A DNA stretch of 64,000 bases from Chryseobacterium carnipullorum (GCF_900142785.1 NZ_FRCD01000002.1:124001-188000); one strand, 5' to 3'; shown: positions 18,594 to 27,445, counted from the first letter of the stretch. Translations and numbers: made by a program. The notes: generated by a model not told the origin, from the sequence alone.

Positions 18594-18929
18594 TTATACT
18601 TCGTCGTCAGAATCAATAGTGAATGATTTGCTTTTGAAGTCCTTGTCGTGTTTTTCTGATATTACATCCTCCCCCTTCTCATTAATGATGAAATCTGTGG
18701 ATTCATTGAACATCTCCTGAAAACTTTTAAAATCCTCTTTGTAAAGATAAATTTTGTGCTTCTCGAATGTAGCTTCCCCATTCTCCCCGAAGTTCTTTTT
18801 ACTTTCGGTAATCGTAAGATAATAATCTCCTGCTTTCGTCTCGCGCACATCAAAGAAATAAGTTCTTCTCCCCGCTTTTAACACCTTCGTGAAAATTTCA
18901 TTTTCATGGCGTTCCTTGTATTCACTCAT
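18594..18929 (-). CDS. PUR-domain nucleic-acid-binding protein (DUF3276)
   Basis: 111-aa protein of the bacterial PUR-alpha-like family (DUF3276), known from Borrelia BpuR to bind DNA and RNA. Sequence features: short charged N-terminus (MSEYKERHENEIFTK), a beta-beta-beta-alpha unit with GRRTYFFDVRETKAGDYYLTITESKK, KHKIYLYKEDFKSFQEMF, and an acidic disordered tail (SDDEV). Length is standard. It is a single-gene unit with its own promoter (TTTG-N18-TATATTTG upstream) and terminator, convergent with the DUF4132 gene. Role in this organism is unknown; a global RNA/DNA-binding regulator is plausible. Confidence 0.88.
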   Translation of the reverse strand: MSEYKERHENEIFTKVLKAGRRTYFFDVRETKAGDYYLTITESKKNFGENGEATFEKHKIYLYKEDFKSFQEMFNESTDFIINEKGEDVISEKHDKDFKSKSFTIDSDDEV

Positions 18930-18958
18930 TGTTAGATATTTTTTAATCTTGTTAAGAA

Positions 18959-18988
18959 CAAATATAAAAGAATTCTTTTAATCACAAA
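18959..18988 (-). promoter_or_regulatory. promoter of the PUR gene, TTTG-N18-TATATTTG
   Basis: On the minus strand, TTTG (18988-18985), an 18-bp spacer and TATATTTG (18966-18959), about 30 bp before the ATG. Confidence 0.65.
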
Positions 18989-19028
18989 ATTTTTTTTATG
19001 ATTTATTTAACAATTGAGAACGAAACGG

Positions 19029-20690
19029 CTAAGCGGTTAAAGAATTGGTAATTTCGGTGAGGTTGATGATTTTATCAGCTCTCTGAGCGCTAGACTCTCT
19101 GTGTGTGATAATTATGGACGTGGCATTGTTGATTTTCCGGTCAATATTTTCAAGAATATTCTGCTCGGTTTCGGTATCTAAAGCCGACAGGGAATCATCA
19201 AAAATAATGATATTTGGATCCTTTATTAGTGCCCTTGCAATACATATTCTTTGCTTCTGTCCTCCCGAAAGCATCACTCCGCGTTCACCTACAAGTGTTT
19301 TATACTGTTCTTTAAATTCCACAATATTTTTATCAACGTCTGCTATCTTTGCATACTCCACTACCTTTTCGTGGGAAGGATGGTCAACAGCAAAACCGAT
19401 ATTGTTTTCAATAGAATCAGAGAACAGATAACTTTCCTGAGGAATATAGCCGATGAAATTTCTGTAATTCGCCAGATTATGGTCTTTCAGGTTTTTACCA
19501 TCCACTAAAATCTCTCCTTCAGTTGGATCAATAAGTCTGCAGAGCAAAAGAGCAATGGTAGATTTTCCACTTCCCGTTTTACCCATGATAGCCAGGGATT
19601 CGCCGGCTTTAATCTTAAAGCTAAGGTTTTCTAATGCTTTGATTCCTGTATTGGGATACACGTAAGAAACGTTTCTGAATTCAATATCTCCCTGAATAGG
19701 ATAGGTCTCAAAGTTGGTATTAATGACCTCTGATTTTTTATCCAGAAATTCATTAATTCTCTGCATGGAAGCTTCAGCTCTTTGGTTTACAGAAGTTACC
19801 CAACCTACCATTGAGAAGGGCCAGATCAGGATGTTGATGTACATAAAGAAATCAGCAATTTTACCGACACTCAGTTCCCCGGCAATATATTTCTGTCCGC
19901 CTACAAGAATAACAGCAACATTAAGGAGTCCGATTACAAATAGAATAATAGTAAAGAAATACGCTTCCGTTTTCGCTAAATCCAAAGCTTTGTTCTGATA
20001 ATCAGTTACCTTGATCCCATAGTTCTTCTTGATGTAATTTTCTTTAGCAAAAAACTTAACCACTCTGATCCCGGAAAAGCTGTCCTGTACAAAAGTGGAG
20101 ATCGCAGACTGGCTTTTCTGCATGATCTTCGATTTCTTATTGATAATAGAACTCACTTTAAAGATAATATACGATAAAACGGGAAGCGGCAACAAAGTCC
20201 ATAAGGTCATAGAGGCATCCGTTTTTATCATATAGATACTGGTGATCAATAGAAGGATTACTAAATTCACCACATACATGACACCCGGACCCAAATACAT
20301 TCTTACGGCCACAACATCTTCACTCAACCTGTTCATCAGGTCACCGATAGTCGTCTGCTTGTAATCCGTAAGAGATAGCTCCTGGTAATGTCTGTAAATT
20401 TTATTTTTCAGTTCATATTCAATTCTTCTTGATGCCACAATGATAGTCTGACGCATCATAAAGGTAAAAAATCCGGTTAAAAGTGAACAGCCAACAATAA
20501 TAGCAACGTACACCAGAACTTGTTGGTTGAAACCCAGATGTCCGCCCTTGGTAAGTTCGTCTACAGACTTTCCTACAAACTGGACCTTATATATATTGAA
20601 GAAATTACTGGCAATGATGAATAATGACCCCCAAAACAGCAATGTTTTGTGCTTCCAAAAGTAAGGGTTTAAAGTTTTTAGAGCTTTCAT
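19029..20690 (-). CDS. ABC exporter, fused TM and ATPase domains
   Basis: 553-aa half-transporter of the multidrug/lipid exporter type (MdlA/MdlB-like). Six TM helices occupy about residues 15-305; the ATPase domain has Walker A GKTGSGKST (370-378), Q-loop IPQES (about 416-420), signature LSGGQ (474-478), Walker B IIIFDD (494-499), D-loop SALD and H-loop ITHRE (about 528-532). The residue after the Walker B aspartate is Asp499 instead of the usual catalytic Glu, as in degenerate sites of heterodimeric exporters. The protein stops soon after the H-loop, so the usual 20-30 residue tail is short. No second half-transporter is adjacent. Confidence 0.9.
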   Translation of the reverse strand: MKALKTLNPYFWKHKTLLFWGSLFIIASNFFNIYKVQFVGKSVDELTKGGHLGFNQQVLVYVAIIVGCSLLTGFFTFMMRQTIIVASRRIEYELKNKIYRHYQELSLTDYKQTTIGDLMNRLSEDVVAVRMYLGPGVMYVVNLVILLLITSIYMIKTDASMTLWTLLPLPVLSYIIFKVSSIINKKSKIMQKSQSAISTFVQDSFSGIRVVKFFAKENYIKKNYGIKVTDYQNKALDLAKTEAYFFTIILFVIGLLNVAVILVGGQKYIAGELSVGKIADFFMYINILIWPFSMVGWVTSVNQRAEASMQRINEFLDKKSEVINTNFETYPIQGDIEFRNVSYVYPNTGIKALENLSFKIKAGESLAIMGKTGSGKSTIALLLCRLIDPTEGEILVDGKNLKDHNLANYRNFIGYIPQESYLFSDSIENNIGFAVDHPSHEKVVEYAKIADVDKNIVEFKEQYKTLVGERGVMLSGGQKQRICIARALIKDPNIIIFDDSLSALDTETEQNILENIDRKINNATSIIITHRESSAQRADKIINLTEITNSLTA

Positions 20691-20699
20691 AAAGTTTTA

Positions 20700-20707
20700 C
20701 AAATTTA
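20700..20707 (-). promoter_or_regulatory. -7 element TAAATTTG of the ABC exporter gene
   Basis: TAAATTTG on the minus strand ends 9 bp before the ATG at 20690, with TTCG at the -33 position (19-bp spacing). The predicted leader is only a few nucleotides. Confidence 0.5.
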
Positions 20708-20751
20708 CGAAAATGTAGGCAGACTACGAATTTCATCAATTTTAATTTTTG

Positions 20752-20759
20752 TATCTTTG
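20752..20759 (+). promoter_or_regulatory. -7 element TATCTTTG of nusB
   Basis: TATCTTTG, 21 bp before the nusB ATG, divergent from the ABC exporter promoter. No clear TTTG upstream. Confidence 0.55.
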
Positions 20760-20780
20760 CACCCATAAAAAGCTCTTTGA

Positions 20781-21686
20781 ATGTTAGGAAGACGACAAAT
20801 CCGTGAAAAAGTAGTACAGACAGTGTATTCATACTACCAGAACCCTTTAAAATTTGATGTTTTAGAGAAAAATATGTTCTCTGGAATAGAGAAAATCTAT
20901 AATCTCTACATCTATCAGATCAATTTTTTGGTCGCTCTGAAAGAATTGGCAGAAACCCAGATCGAGATTGGTAAAAACAAATACCTTAAAACTGATGCTG
21001 AAATTAATCCTAACCAAAAATTCATCAATAACCAGGTACTGATCAAGCTGGAAGAAAATCCTGAAAGATTATTTTTCACAGGTCAGCACAAGCAGTTGAA
21101 ATGGGATATGCATGATGATGTATTGGTAAAAACTTTCCAAAGAATTACTGCAGGAAAGCGTTATCAGGATTTCATGAAAGAAGAAGGATATTCTTTTGAA
21201 GCAGATCAGAAATTTATCGGGAAGCTATTCTTAAGATATATTGCTGAAAATGAAGATTTCCAGGAATATCTTAGTGATAAAGAACTTTCATGGTATGATG
21301 ATATTCACATCGCCAACTCCATGGTACAGAAAACAATAGGTTTCCTGAAAGAAGATGAAGAAAGCAGAACTTTAATTAAGATGATTAAAGATGAAGAGGA
21401 TAAAGTTTTTGCGGGAAAACTTCTCAGAGATACCCTGAATAACTGGGAAGCTAATGAGAAAAAACTTAGCGAAAGACTGGAAAACTGGGATCTGGAAAGA
21501 GTTTCTTTAATGGATAAAGTAATTTTGTCTACTGCTATTTCAGAACTGGATAATTTTGCTCTGACGCCTTCAAGAGTTATTATCAATGAATATATTGAAA
21601 TTGCAAAAGTATTTGCAACAGACCGTTCCAATATCTTCATTAACGGAATTTTGGATAAATATTGTAAAGATCAAAATAGAATTTAA
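20781..21686 (+). CDS. nusB: transcription antitermination factor NusB, long form
   Basis: NusB binds boxA RNA with S10 (NusE) in rRNA antitermination. The recognisable NusB core starts with MLGRRQIREKVVQTVYSYYQ and ends with WDLERVSLMDKVILSTAISEL … RVIINEYIEIAKVFATDRSNIFINGILDKY. At 301 aa it is about twice the E. coli length; the extra 130-150 residues in the middle are usual for Bacteroidetes NusB. It heads an operon: one base separates its stop from the DUF1573 lipoprotein ATG, and yajC follows. Confidence 0.93.
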   Translation: MLGRRQIREKVVQTVYSYYQNPLKFDVLEKNMFSGIEKIYNLYIYQINFLVALKELAETQIEIGKNKYLKTDAEINPNQKFINNQVLIKLEENPERLFFTGQHKQLKWDMHDDVLVKTFQRITAGKRYQDFMKEEGYSFEADQKFIGKLFLRYIAENEDFQEYLSDKELSWYDDIHIANSMVQKTIGFLKEDEESRTLIKMIKDEEDKVFAGKLLRDTLNNWEANEKKLSERLENWDLERVSLMDKVILSTAISELDNFALTPSRVIINEYIEIAKVFATDRSNIFINGILDKYCKDQNRI

Positions 21687-21687
21687 C

Positions 21688-22197
21688 ATGAAAAAGACAT
21701 TATCAATTATCGCTTTGTCTATCATAGGCTTTGGTTTGGTTTCTTGTAAAAAAGAAAACAAAGAGGTGCAAGGTACTGAAACTGCAACCGCAGATTCTAC
21801 AGCAATACAACAAACAGCTCCTACTGATTCAGCAGCATCTCCGGCAGTTGCCAATGCAGCAGCGGCTCCGGTTTCTAACCAGCCCCTAACATCAGTTGCG
21901 CTTTCAGAAAATAACTTCGATTTTGGAAAAATCAAAAAAGGAGACAAAGTACAGCACATTTATGAGATTACCAATACAGGAAAAAATCCTTTAGTGATCT
22001 CTGAAGTAAAACCTGGATGCGGATGTACAGCTCCGGATTTTACAAAAGAACCGATCCTTCCGGGTAAAAAAGGAAATATCACTTTGCATTTTGACTCTTC
22101 AAGCTTCGACGGAAACGTTCAGAAGTATGCAGATGTATTTGCTAATGTAGATAAGGCTCCTATTAAATTAACGTTCACAGCGAACATCCAACCATAA
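21688..22197 (+). CDS. DUF1573 lipoprotein
   Basis: 169-aa lipoprotein. ATG 21688 is chosen because it gives a lipoprotein signal (MKKTLSIIALSIIGFGLVSC, Cys20), rather than the longer frame inside nusB. An Ala/Thr-rich linker (about residues 28-72) is followed by a DUF1573 domain (about 75-169) with FDFGKIKKGDKVQHIYEITNTG and the PGCGC cysteine pair typical of the family, an Ig-like ASH/MSP-related fold. Located between nusB and yajC, a conserved Bacteroidetes order. Molecular role unknown; cell-envelope location likely. Confidence 0.9.
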   Translation: MKKTLSIIALSIIGFGLVSCKKENKEVQGTETATADSTAIQQTAPTDSAASPAVANAAAAPVSNQPLTSVALSENNFDFGKIKKGDKVQHIYEITNTGKNPLVISEVKPGCGCTAPDFTKEPILPGKKGNITLHFDSSSFDGNVQKYADVFANVDKAPIKLTFTANIQP

Positions 22198-22206
22198 TAT
22201 AAATAT

Positions 22207-22569
22207 ATGTTGACAATCTTTTTACAGGCACAGCAGGGGTCTTCATCAATGATGCTGATCATGATGGGGGTAATGTTTGTGGGGTTTTATTTTCTGATGA
22301 TAAGACCACAGATGAGAAAACAGAAGCAAGAGAAAAACTTTCAGGAAACTTTAAAAGTAGGAACCAGAGTAGTCCTTACTTCAGGTCTTCACGGAAGAAT
22401 TGCTCAGGTTCAGGATGATGGTTTCGTGATCGAAACTTTATCAGGAAAACTGAAATTCGAAAAAGCGGCTGTTTCAAGAGAATTTACTGAAACGCGTTTT
22501 GGAGAAAAAGCAAAAGCAGCTGCTGAAAAAACAGCAGAGAAAAAAGAAATCGATACTGAAAAGAAATAA
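22207..22569 (+). CDS. yajC: preprotein translocase subunit YajC
   Basis: Single-pass membrane protein that associates with SecDF at the Sec translocon. The 120-aa sequence shows the hallmark hydrophobic N-terminus with the FYFLMIRPQMRKQKQEKNF motif (about residues 27-45), then KVGTRVVLTSGLHGRIAQV, typical of YajC, and a lysine/alanine-rich C-terminal tail. It begins 9 bp after the DUF1573 gene and is followed by a very GC-rich terminator. SecD/SecF are not in the window. Confidence 0.95.
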   Translation: MLTIFLQAQQGSSSMMLIMMGVMFVGFYFLMIRPQMRKQKQEKNFQETLKVGTRVVLTSGLHGRIAQVQDDGFVIETLSGKLKFEKAAVSREFTETRFGEKAKAAAEKTAEKKEIDTEKK

Positions 22570-22589
22570 TCTTTTAGTTTGAAGATATC

Positions 22590-22632
22590 AGCCCGGCGCG
22601 GTGAACTTTGTTCACCGCGCCGGGCTTTTTTA
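22590..22632 (+). terminator. GC-rich terminator after yajC
   Basis: Perfect 16-bp stem (GCCCGGCGCGGTGAAC at 22591-22606 and its complement at 22610-22625) with a TTT loop and T tail. Thirteen of 16 stem bases are G or C, strikingly unlike the AT-rich surroundings. Confidence 0.9.
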
Positions 22633-22718
22633 TATAGCTTAAGAATCAAGATTTCAGACATCAGACACAAGACTTTTCTTAGGGTAAGACTGAGATCGAG
22701 AAACTGCAATAGTGAATT

Positions 22719-22847
22719 TTAGTTTACAAGTGAAATGTGAACTCCGTATCCCATATCATCCCAAAACTTTACGTCAAAAATCTTCTGCAGATCTTGCATA
22801 TTATAAATTATAAGCTTAGTCAAATCAGTGCTATCCGTGAAAATCAT
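22719..22847 (-). CDS. possible 42-aa ORF or gene remnant
   Basis: Minus-strand ORF from ATG 22847 to TAA 22719, too short to be obvious, with a protein-like second half (IFDVKFWDDMGYGVHISLVN). No promoter element or homolog is recognised. It may be the decayed 3' end of a gene. Its beginning overlaps the phrase ATCCGTGAAAATCATTCGTG, which resembles noncoding filler often seen in Bacteroidetes genomes. Confidence 0.25.
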   Translation of the reverse strand: MIFTDSTDLTKLIIYNMQDLQKIFDVKFWDDMGYGVHISLVN

Positions 22848-22893
22848 TCGTGAAATTTGTGTTTAAAAAAGATGACCGTGAATTCAAATAAAA

Positions 22894-22901
22894 TATCTTT
22901 G
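22894..22901 (+). promoter_or_regulatory. -7 element TATCTTTG directly before the SDR start
   Basis: TATCTTTG ends 4 bp before the ATG at 22906, so the transcript would start at or beside the start codon (leaderless). Confidence 0.5.
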
Positions 22902-22905
22902 CATC

Positions 22906-23640
22906 ATGAATCAAAATACAGGCAAAACCGTTCTCATTCTGGGCGCTAATTCAGACGTAGCCAAGCAGTGTATCATACAATACATTCATAAAGGATTTTC
23001 TGTAATCGCAGCTTCAAGGGATACTGACTCGCTTGAAAAATTCGTCGCAGACAACCGTTTGGATGCTTCAAAGGTCATCATTCTTTATTTTGACGCGGTA
23101 GATTTTGATTCCCATCAGAAATTTTATGATGAACTTCCTGTAAAACCTCATATTGCAGTGTACACGGCCGGTTTTCTGGTTGATAATGAAAAAGCGATGA
23201 AAGACTTTAAAGGCACTCACCAGATGATGCAGGTCAATTATATGGGAGCTGTTTCCATTCTGAATATTATCGCAATGGATCATAGCAATTCCCATCTGGA
23301 AAGAATGATCGGACTGTCTTCACTTTCGGGAGTAAGAGGACGGAAAAGTAATTTTGTGTATGGAAGTACCAAGGCAGCGTTTACTCAATATTTAGCGGGT
23401 TTAAGACAGGAATTGGCTTCAAGGGAAATAAAAGTGAATGCTCTGGTGATTGGTTATATCAGAACAAAGATCAATGAAGGTTTACAGCTCAATGAATCCT
23501 TGATTATGGAACCGGATTATGTAGCAAAACATATTGTCAATGCCGGAAATTCTTTTACTATTGTTCCGAATTTTAAGTGGAAGATCATTTATGTTATTTT
23601 GAAAATCTTGCCGGAGAGTTTGGTGGCAAAACTTCCTTAG
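22906..23640 (+). CDS. short-chain dehydrogenase/reductase
   Basis: 244-aa Rossmann-fold NAD(P)-dependent oxidoreductase. Nucleotide-binding start VLILGANSDVAKQC (variant of TGxxxGxG), the active-site Ser in SSLSG (about residue 143), and YGSTK giving the catalytic Tyr and Lys (about 155 and 159). The C-terminal tail (NFKWKIIYVILKILPESLVAKLP) is amphipathic and hydrophobic, a feature shared with DprE2-like reductases that act on membrane-linked sugars; substrate is therefore a guess. It is a lone gene whose last 47 bp overlap the convergent DUF6438 gene. Confidence 0.85.
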   Translation: MNQNTGKTVLILGANSDVAKQCIIQYIHKGFSVIAASRDTDSLEKFVADNRLDASKVIILYFDAVDFDSHQKFYDELPVKPHIAVYTAGFLVDNEKAMKDFKGTHQMMQVNYMGAVSILNIIAMDHSNSHLERMIGLSSLSGVRGRKSNFVYGSTKAAFTQYLAGLRQELASREIKVNALVIGYIRTKINEGLQLNESLIMEPDYVAKHIVNAGNSFTIVPNFKWKIIYVILKILPESLVAKLP

Positions 23641-24784
23641 GATAGTTTCTTGGCTCTATCAGGTTATTTTTTTTAAAGAAATTGTAGCCAAGATCAAGAG
23701 TTTTAAATGTTTTATCTCTAAGTTGTATTTTGAATATTCTTCCGTCCGTGTAAATTAACCTTTCATAGAAATCCATTTTTTTATAATCTATATTTTCAGG
23801 AAGGTCAAGCTGATAGTTGCCTGTAAAAGGAAGTTTTTCAGCATTGTTACCAGTAGATTGAGCGTTTAAAAGTTCGCTGTATAAATAGAAACTCTCAGAA
23901 TCGTTAATCAGTCCTACCTTCTGTGTCTTTGACTGCAAAATGCCTACCAGTATGGGATCCTGTATGATCATTTCTTTAAGATCTGAATGCTGGTAAAGAT
24001 AGCTGATGTTTCGAATTAATCTTCTGAGCTCGAAGGGCGATCGGGAGCCATAATCAGATATCGTTTTTACGATTTTTCCATTAGAAATGAAGGTTATAGT
24101 TGTTGAAGCCATATCACTGGCATTTATACTATAGTGCTTTTCTAAACCTTCAATACCAATTGTGTTTAGTTCTTTAAAAATATCTTCAGTAATCTGTTTT
24201 GATAAATGAGCTTGAAAAAATCCTTCCTGTGTGTTAAAGCGCTGACCATAAAATATCAACTTACCTTGATTGTCAATAACCGTGGAGTTTACAGGACAGG
24301 TTCCATAACATGATGCTTTTGATACGACGATTTTGTCAATATTTATATTTTTATATTGTTTCGATATATGGCGGACGTAAGTAAATAAAGACTTGTCTTT
24401 TTGTTTTAAAATAAGAGTATCAGGAGTAAGCTTTACCACTTTAGCCGCTTCGTATTTATTAGTAAAAGGATTTAGAAAGGACAAAGAGTCTTCTAATATT
24501 TTATATTTTGTCTTTTCACCAAGATATAATGTTTTATTTTCCCACCGATCATCATTCTCTGGGATTTTGAAAAAGCCGTTCTTATTAATATATGTTCCGT
24601 CTGCACAAAAAATAATATTAGGCGGATCCAGCAGAAAAGGAACAGGAGGTTCTTCAATACTGTTTTCAATTTTTATCTCTGTAAAAATCCATTCCCCTAC
24701 AATATTTTTTTTGTTTTCCTTTTCTGATGTACACGATATTGTGATAAGCATTAGCAAAAAACAATATCTGATACTTTTCATCAT
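23594..24784 (-). CDS. DUF6438-type lipoprotein
   Basis: 396-aa lipoprotein: signal MMKSIRYCFLLMLITISC with Cys at residue 18 and tandem start codons (24784 or 24781). The N-terminal part (about 28-135) looks like a lipocalin-like/DUF4923-style beta domain (IVGEWIFTEI … NIIFCADGTYINK). The middle holds the DUF6438 pattern KIVVSKASCYGTCPVNSTVI with two cysteines (about residues 150-170). Function unknown; envelope location. The 3' end overlaps the SDR gene by 47 bp tail to tail, so no terminator fits between the two genes. Confidence 0.75.
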   Translation of the reverse strand: MMKSIRYCFLLMLITISCTSEKENKKNIVGEWIFTEIKIENSIEEPPVPFLLDPPNIIFCADGTYINKNGFFKIPENDDRWENKTLYLGEKTKYKILEDSLSFLNPFTNKYEAAKVVKLTPDTLILKQKDKSLFTYVRHISKQYKNINIDKIVVSKASCYGTCPVNSTVIDNQGKLIFYGQRFNTQEGFFQAHLSKQITEDIFKELNTIGIEGLEKHYSINASDMASTTITFISNGKIVKTISDYGSRSPFELRRLIRNISYLYQHSDLKEMIIQDPILVGILQSKTQKVGLINDSESFYLYSELLNAQSTGNNAEKLPFTGNYQLDLPENIDYKKMDFYERLIYTDGRIFKIQLRDKTFKTLDLGYNFFKKNNLIEPRNYPKEVLPPNSPARFSK

Positions 24785-24910
24785 AAAAATATTTATATAC
24801 TAAAGGTAAAAAACGATAGAAATTGGTGCAAATTTATTTAGGGTATTCAAGAAGGAAAATAAAGTGTAATATTGTCATTTTATTTTTGATTCTCCTCAAA
24901 ATTATTAAAA

Positions 24911-27445
24911 TTACACATTGTTCTGCAACAATTCCAACACCTTCATCATATCAATTCCCTTACCCAAAACCGGTTTAAACAAATCTCCCTTGCCCTTAAT
25001 CCTTTCCAGGGCATTATAAATCGTAAAATCGGTAGGCTTCAAACCAGGTTTCACTTCATTCCATTCCAGGGGCATAGAAACGGCGGCTCCCTCTTTTGGA
25101 CGTACACTGTAGACACTCGCTAAGGTCTGACCAGTCCTGTTTTGTAGATAATCCATATAAATTTTCTTATCATCCCTTTTCTGTAAACTTCGTTCCAGAG
25201 TCGTCAGTTTGGGAAGCTTTTCATTGACCTGTTTCATCAGAATATGGGCGAAATCTTTGACCTGGTCAAAATCATATTTTCCTCCCATCGGAATATAAAT
25301 ATGAATTCCTGTGCTGCCGGAAGTTTTACAATATCCTTTAACTTTAACTGAATTTAAAACTTCATTCACCTGAAGTGCTGTTTCAACCACATCATCGAAT
25401 GTATTTTTCTTGGATGGATCCAGATCCAGCACCAGATAATCCGGATGTTCCAGATCAGGAAGTGAACTGTTCCAGGGATTCATATCAATACAGCCTAAAT
25501 TATTCAGATAGGCTAAGGTTGCTTTATCATTGCAATAAACGTAGTCAATATATTTGTCATTGGATTCCGAATAGACCTTTGTTGTTTTGATCCAGTCCGG
25601 CATGTTATCTCCTGCATCTTTCTGATAAAAACCCTGTTCTTCAATGCCACCGGGAAAGCGGTTGAGAGAGAGTGGACGGTTTTTCAGAAAAGGAAGAATA
25701 TAAGAAGCAACCGACTGATAATATTCTATCACATCTCCTTTTGTAATGCCGTCTTTAGGAAAATAAATCTTATCCTGGTTCGTGAGGTGGACTTGATGTT
25801 TGTCCAATGTAATTTCCTTTTCTTTTTCAGGATTCGCTGACTTTTTTAATGGGGCTTTAGCTTTCATTTCTTTAGACTTTTCGTTCTTTGGATTCAATTG
25901 AATTTCTTCAGGCTCTTTATCTTCACGGATAGCCAAGAAAACAGGATGACGATACATACCGTCTTTAGTAATTTCAGAATATTTAATCTCACATACCAAC
26001 TCAGGTTTCGTCCATGTTACAGGCATATTCGTTGTAGGAACCGTTTCAAATGGTGATGTTTTTATAACCATCTTTTGAAGTCTGTCATAAAGTTGTTTTA
26101 AAGATTCATTGTTAAAACCTGTTCCCGTATGACCACAGTAAGTCAGTCTTCCATCTGTATATTTTCCCAAAATCAGAGCTCCGAAACTTTCACGTGAACC
26201 ACGGGGTTCTGTCAATCCGCAAATAATAGCTTCATCCGTATTTGTGAATTTTATTTTCAGCCAGTCACTGCTCCTTTGATTTTCAATATACAAGCTGTCA
26301 GCTTTCTTGGCAATCATTCCTTCCAGTTTCATTGTATTCATCTGATTAAAAAAAGCGATTCCCTTTTCCCGAATATGATCACAGTATTTGATAACATCCG
26401 TTTCCGTTAAAGCCTCTTTTAAAAGTTCCTTCCGTTGCACAAGAGGAAGTTCTTCTGTTGAATGCCCATTCAGCCAGAGAAGATCAAAAACCTGATAGGT
26501 TAATGCCATGTCAGGATGATCCCCGATCTGCTGTAAAAGCTGAAAATTGGGTTTACCATGCGCATCATAAGCGACAATTTCTCCATCCAGGACCATTTTG
26601 TGCTTCTGGTGGCTAAAATCTTTAGTAACTTTTTCAAACTTTGATAAAAAGGAAATTCCGTTGCGTGAGTAGAATAGGGGATTGGTATGACGTAGATCGG
26701 CAACAGCTCTGTAGCCATCCCATTTAATTTCAAAAAGCCAGTCTTCATCATCGAATGCTTTCTCAAAAGATTTGGTCAGCATCGGTTTGATGAATGAGGT
26801 AAGTTTTTTTTCGTTGGATAAAGAATTGAAGTTTTTAAACCTTTTCTCAGAGGTTATGTTTATTTTCAGGCTTTTTTTTTCCTCTAAAAATTTCGTTACC
26901 AGAGATTTTGGAGAGGTGTTTTTCTCTGCATCATATTTTTCCTCTGCGAAATCATCTTGATGTTTAATTAAAAGCCATGCATTATTTTCAGCGTTTTTCA
27001 TTTTAACCAGTGCAAATTCACCTTTCAGTTTTTTACCGTGTAAAATGAATTTTATGGAACCTGCTTTTAATTCTTTTAATAATTCTTTCTCGTCAGAAAG
27101 TTGGCTTGTATCATCTAAAGGTTCATACGTTCCGCTATCCCATACTTCTACCTGTCCGGCTCCATAGTTTCCTTCCGGGATATTTCCTTCAAAATCTTTA
27201 TAGTCATAAGGGTGGTCTTCCACCATCATGGCAAGACGTTTATCTTTTGAATCCAATGACGGGCCTTTGGGAATCGCCCAGCTTTTCAGGACTCCTTCCA
27301 TTTCCAGACGGAAATCATAGTGAAGCCGGGAAGCTGCGTGTCTTTGAACCACAAAAACGAGTTGGTCTTTGCTTTTTTTGGTCTCTCCTTTAGGTTCGCT
27401 GGTCTCGTCGAACTTTCGTTTATTCTGGTAATCTTTTAGAGCCAT
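24911..27445 (-). CDS. ligD: multifunctional DNA ligase D (PE-ligase-polymerase)
   Basis: End-joining enzyme of bacterial NHEJ, 844 aa. Domain order matches Pseudomonas LigD: 3'-phosphoesterase (about residues 1-170, with His36, His42, Asp44 in RHAASRLHYDF and His78 in VEDHPYD), ATP-dependent ligase (about 215-520; adenylated Lys241 in FEIKWDGYR), a Lys/Glu linker, and the primase-like polymerase domain (about 555-844) with catalytic aspartates Asp674 and Asp676 in YLVLDLDPS and the TSGSTGIHIYIP segment. Its ATG overlaps the Ku stop by one base (TAATG), indicating translational coupling. Confidence 0.97.
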   Translation of the reverse strand: MALKDYQNKRKFDETSEPKGETKKSKDQLVFVVQRHAASRLHYDFRLEMEGVLKSWAIPKGPSLDSKDKRLAMMVEDHPYDYKDFEGNIPEGNYGAGQVEVWDSGTYEPLDDTSQLSDEKELLKELKAGSIKFILHGKKLKGEFALVKMKNAENNAWLLIKHQDDFAEEKYDAEKNTSPKSLVTKFLEEKKSLKINITSEKRFKNFNSLSNEKKLTSFIKPMLTKSFEKAFDDEDWLFEIKWDGYRAVADLRHTNPLFYSRNGISFLSKFEKVTKDFSHQKHKMVLDGEIVAYDAHGKPNFQLLQQIGDHPDMALTYQVFDLLWLNGHSTEELPLVQRKELLKEALTETDVIKYCDHIREKGIAFFNQMNTMKLEGMIAKKADSLYIENQRSSDWLKIKFTNTDEAIICGLTEPRGSRESFGALILGKYTDGRLTYCGHTGTGFNNESLKQLYDRLQKMVIKTSPFETVPTTNMPVTWTKPELVCEIKYSEITKDGMYRHPVFLAIREDKEPEEIQLNPKNEKSKEMKAKAPLKKSANPEKEKEITLDKHQVHLTNQDKIYFPKDGITKGDVIEYYQSVASYILPFLKNRPLSLNRFPGGIEEQGFYQKDAGDNMPDWIKTTKVYSESNDKYIDYVYCNDKATLAYLNNLGCIDMNPWNSSLPDLEHPDYLVLDLDPSKKNTFDDVVETALQVNEVLNSVKVKGYCKTSGSTGIHIYIPMGGKYDFDQVKDFAHILMKQVNEKLPKLTTLERSLQKRDDKKIYMDYLQNRTGQTLASVYSVRPKEGAAVSMPLEWNEVKPGLKPTDFTIYNALERIKGKGDLFKPVLGKGIDMMKVLELLQNNV

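Larger units (their letters stand above)
22570..22905 (+). other. 336-bp gap between yajC and the SDR gene
   Basis: Contains the yajC terminator (22590-22632), the weak minus-strand 42-codon ORF (22719-22847) and the -7 element of the SDR gene (22894-22901). Nothing else recognised. Confidence 0.5.

Noticed and set aside
24785..24910. Terminator for ligD
   Set aside because: Only an A/T-only inverted repeat (AAAATAAA / TTTATTTT) is present, too weak to call.
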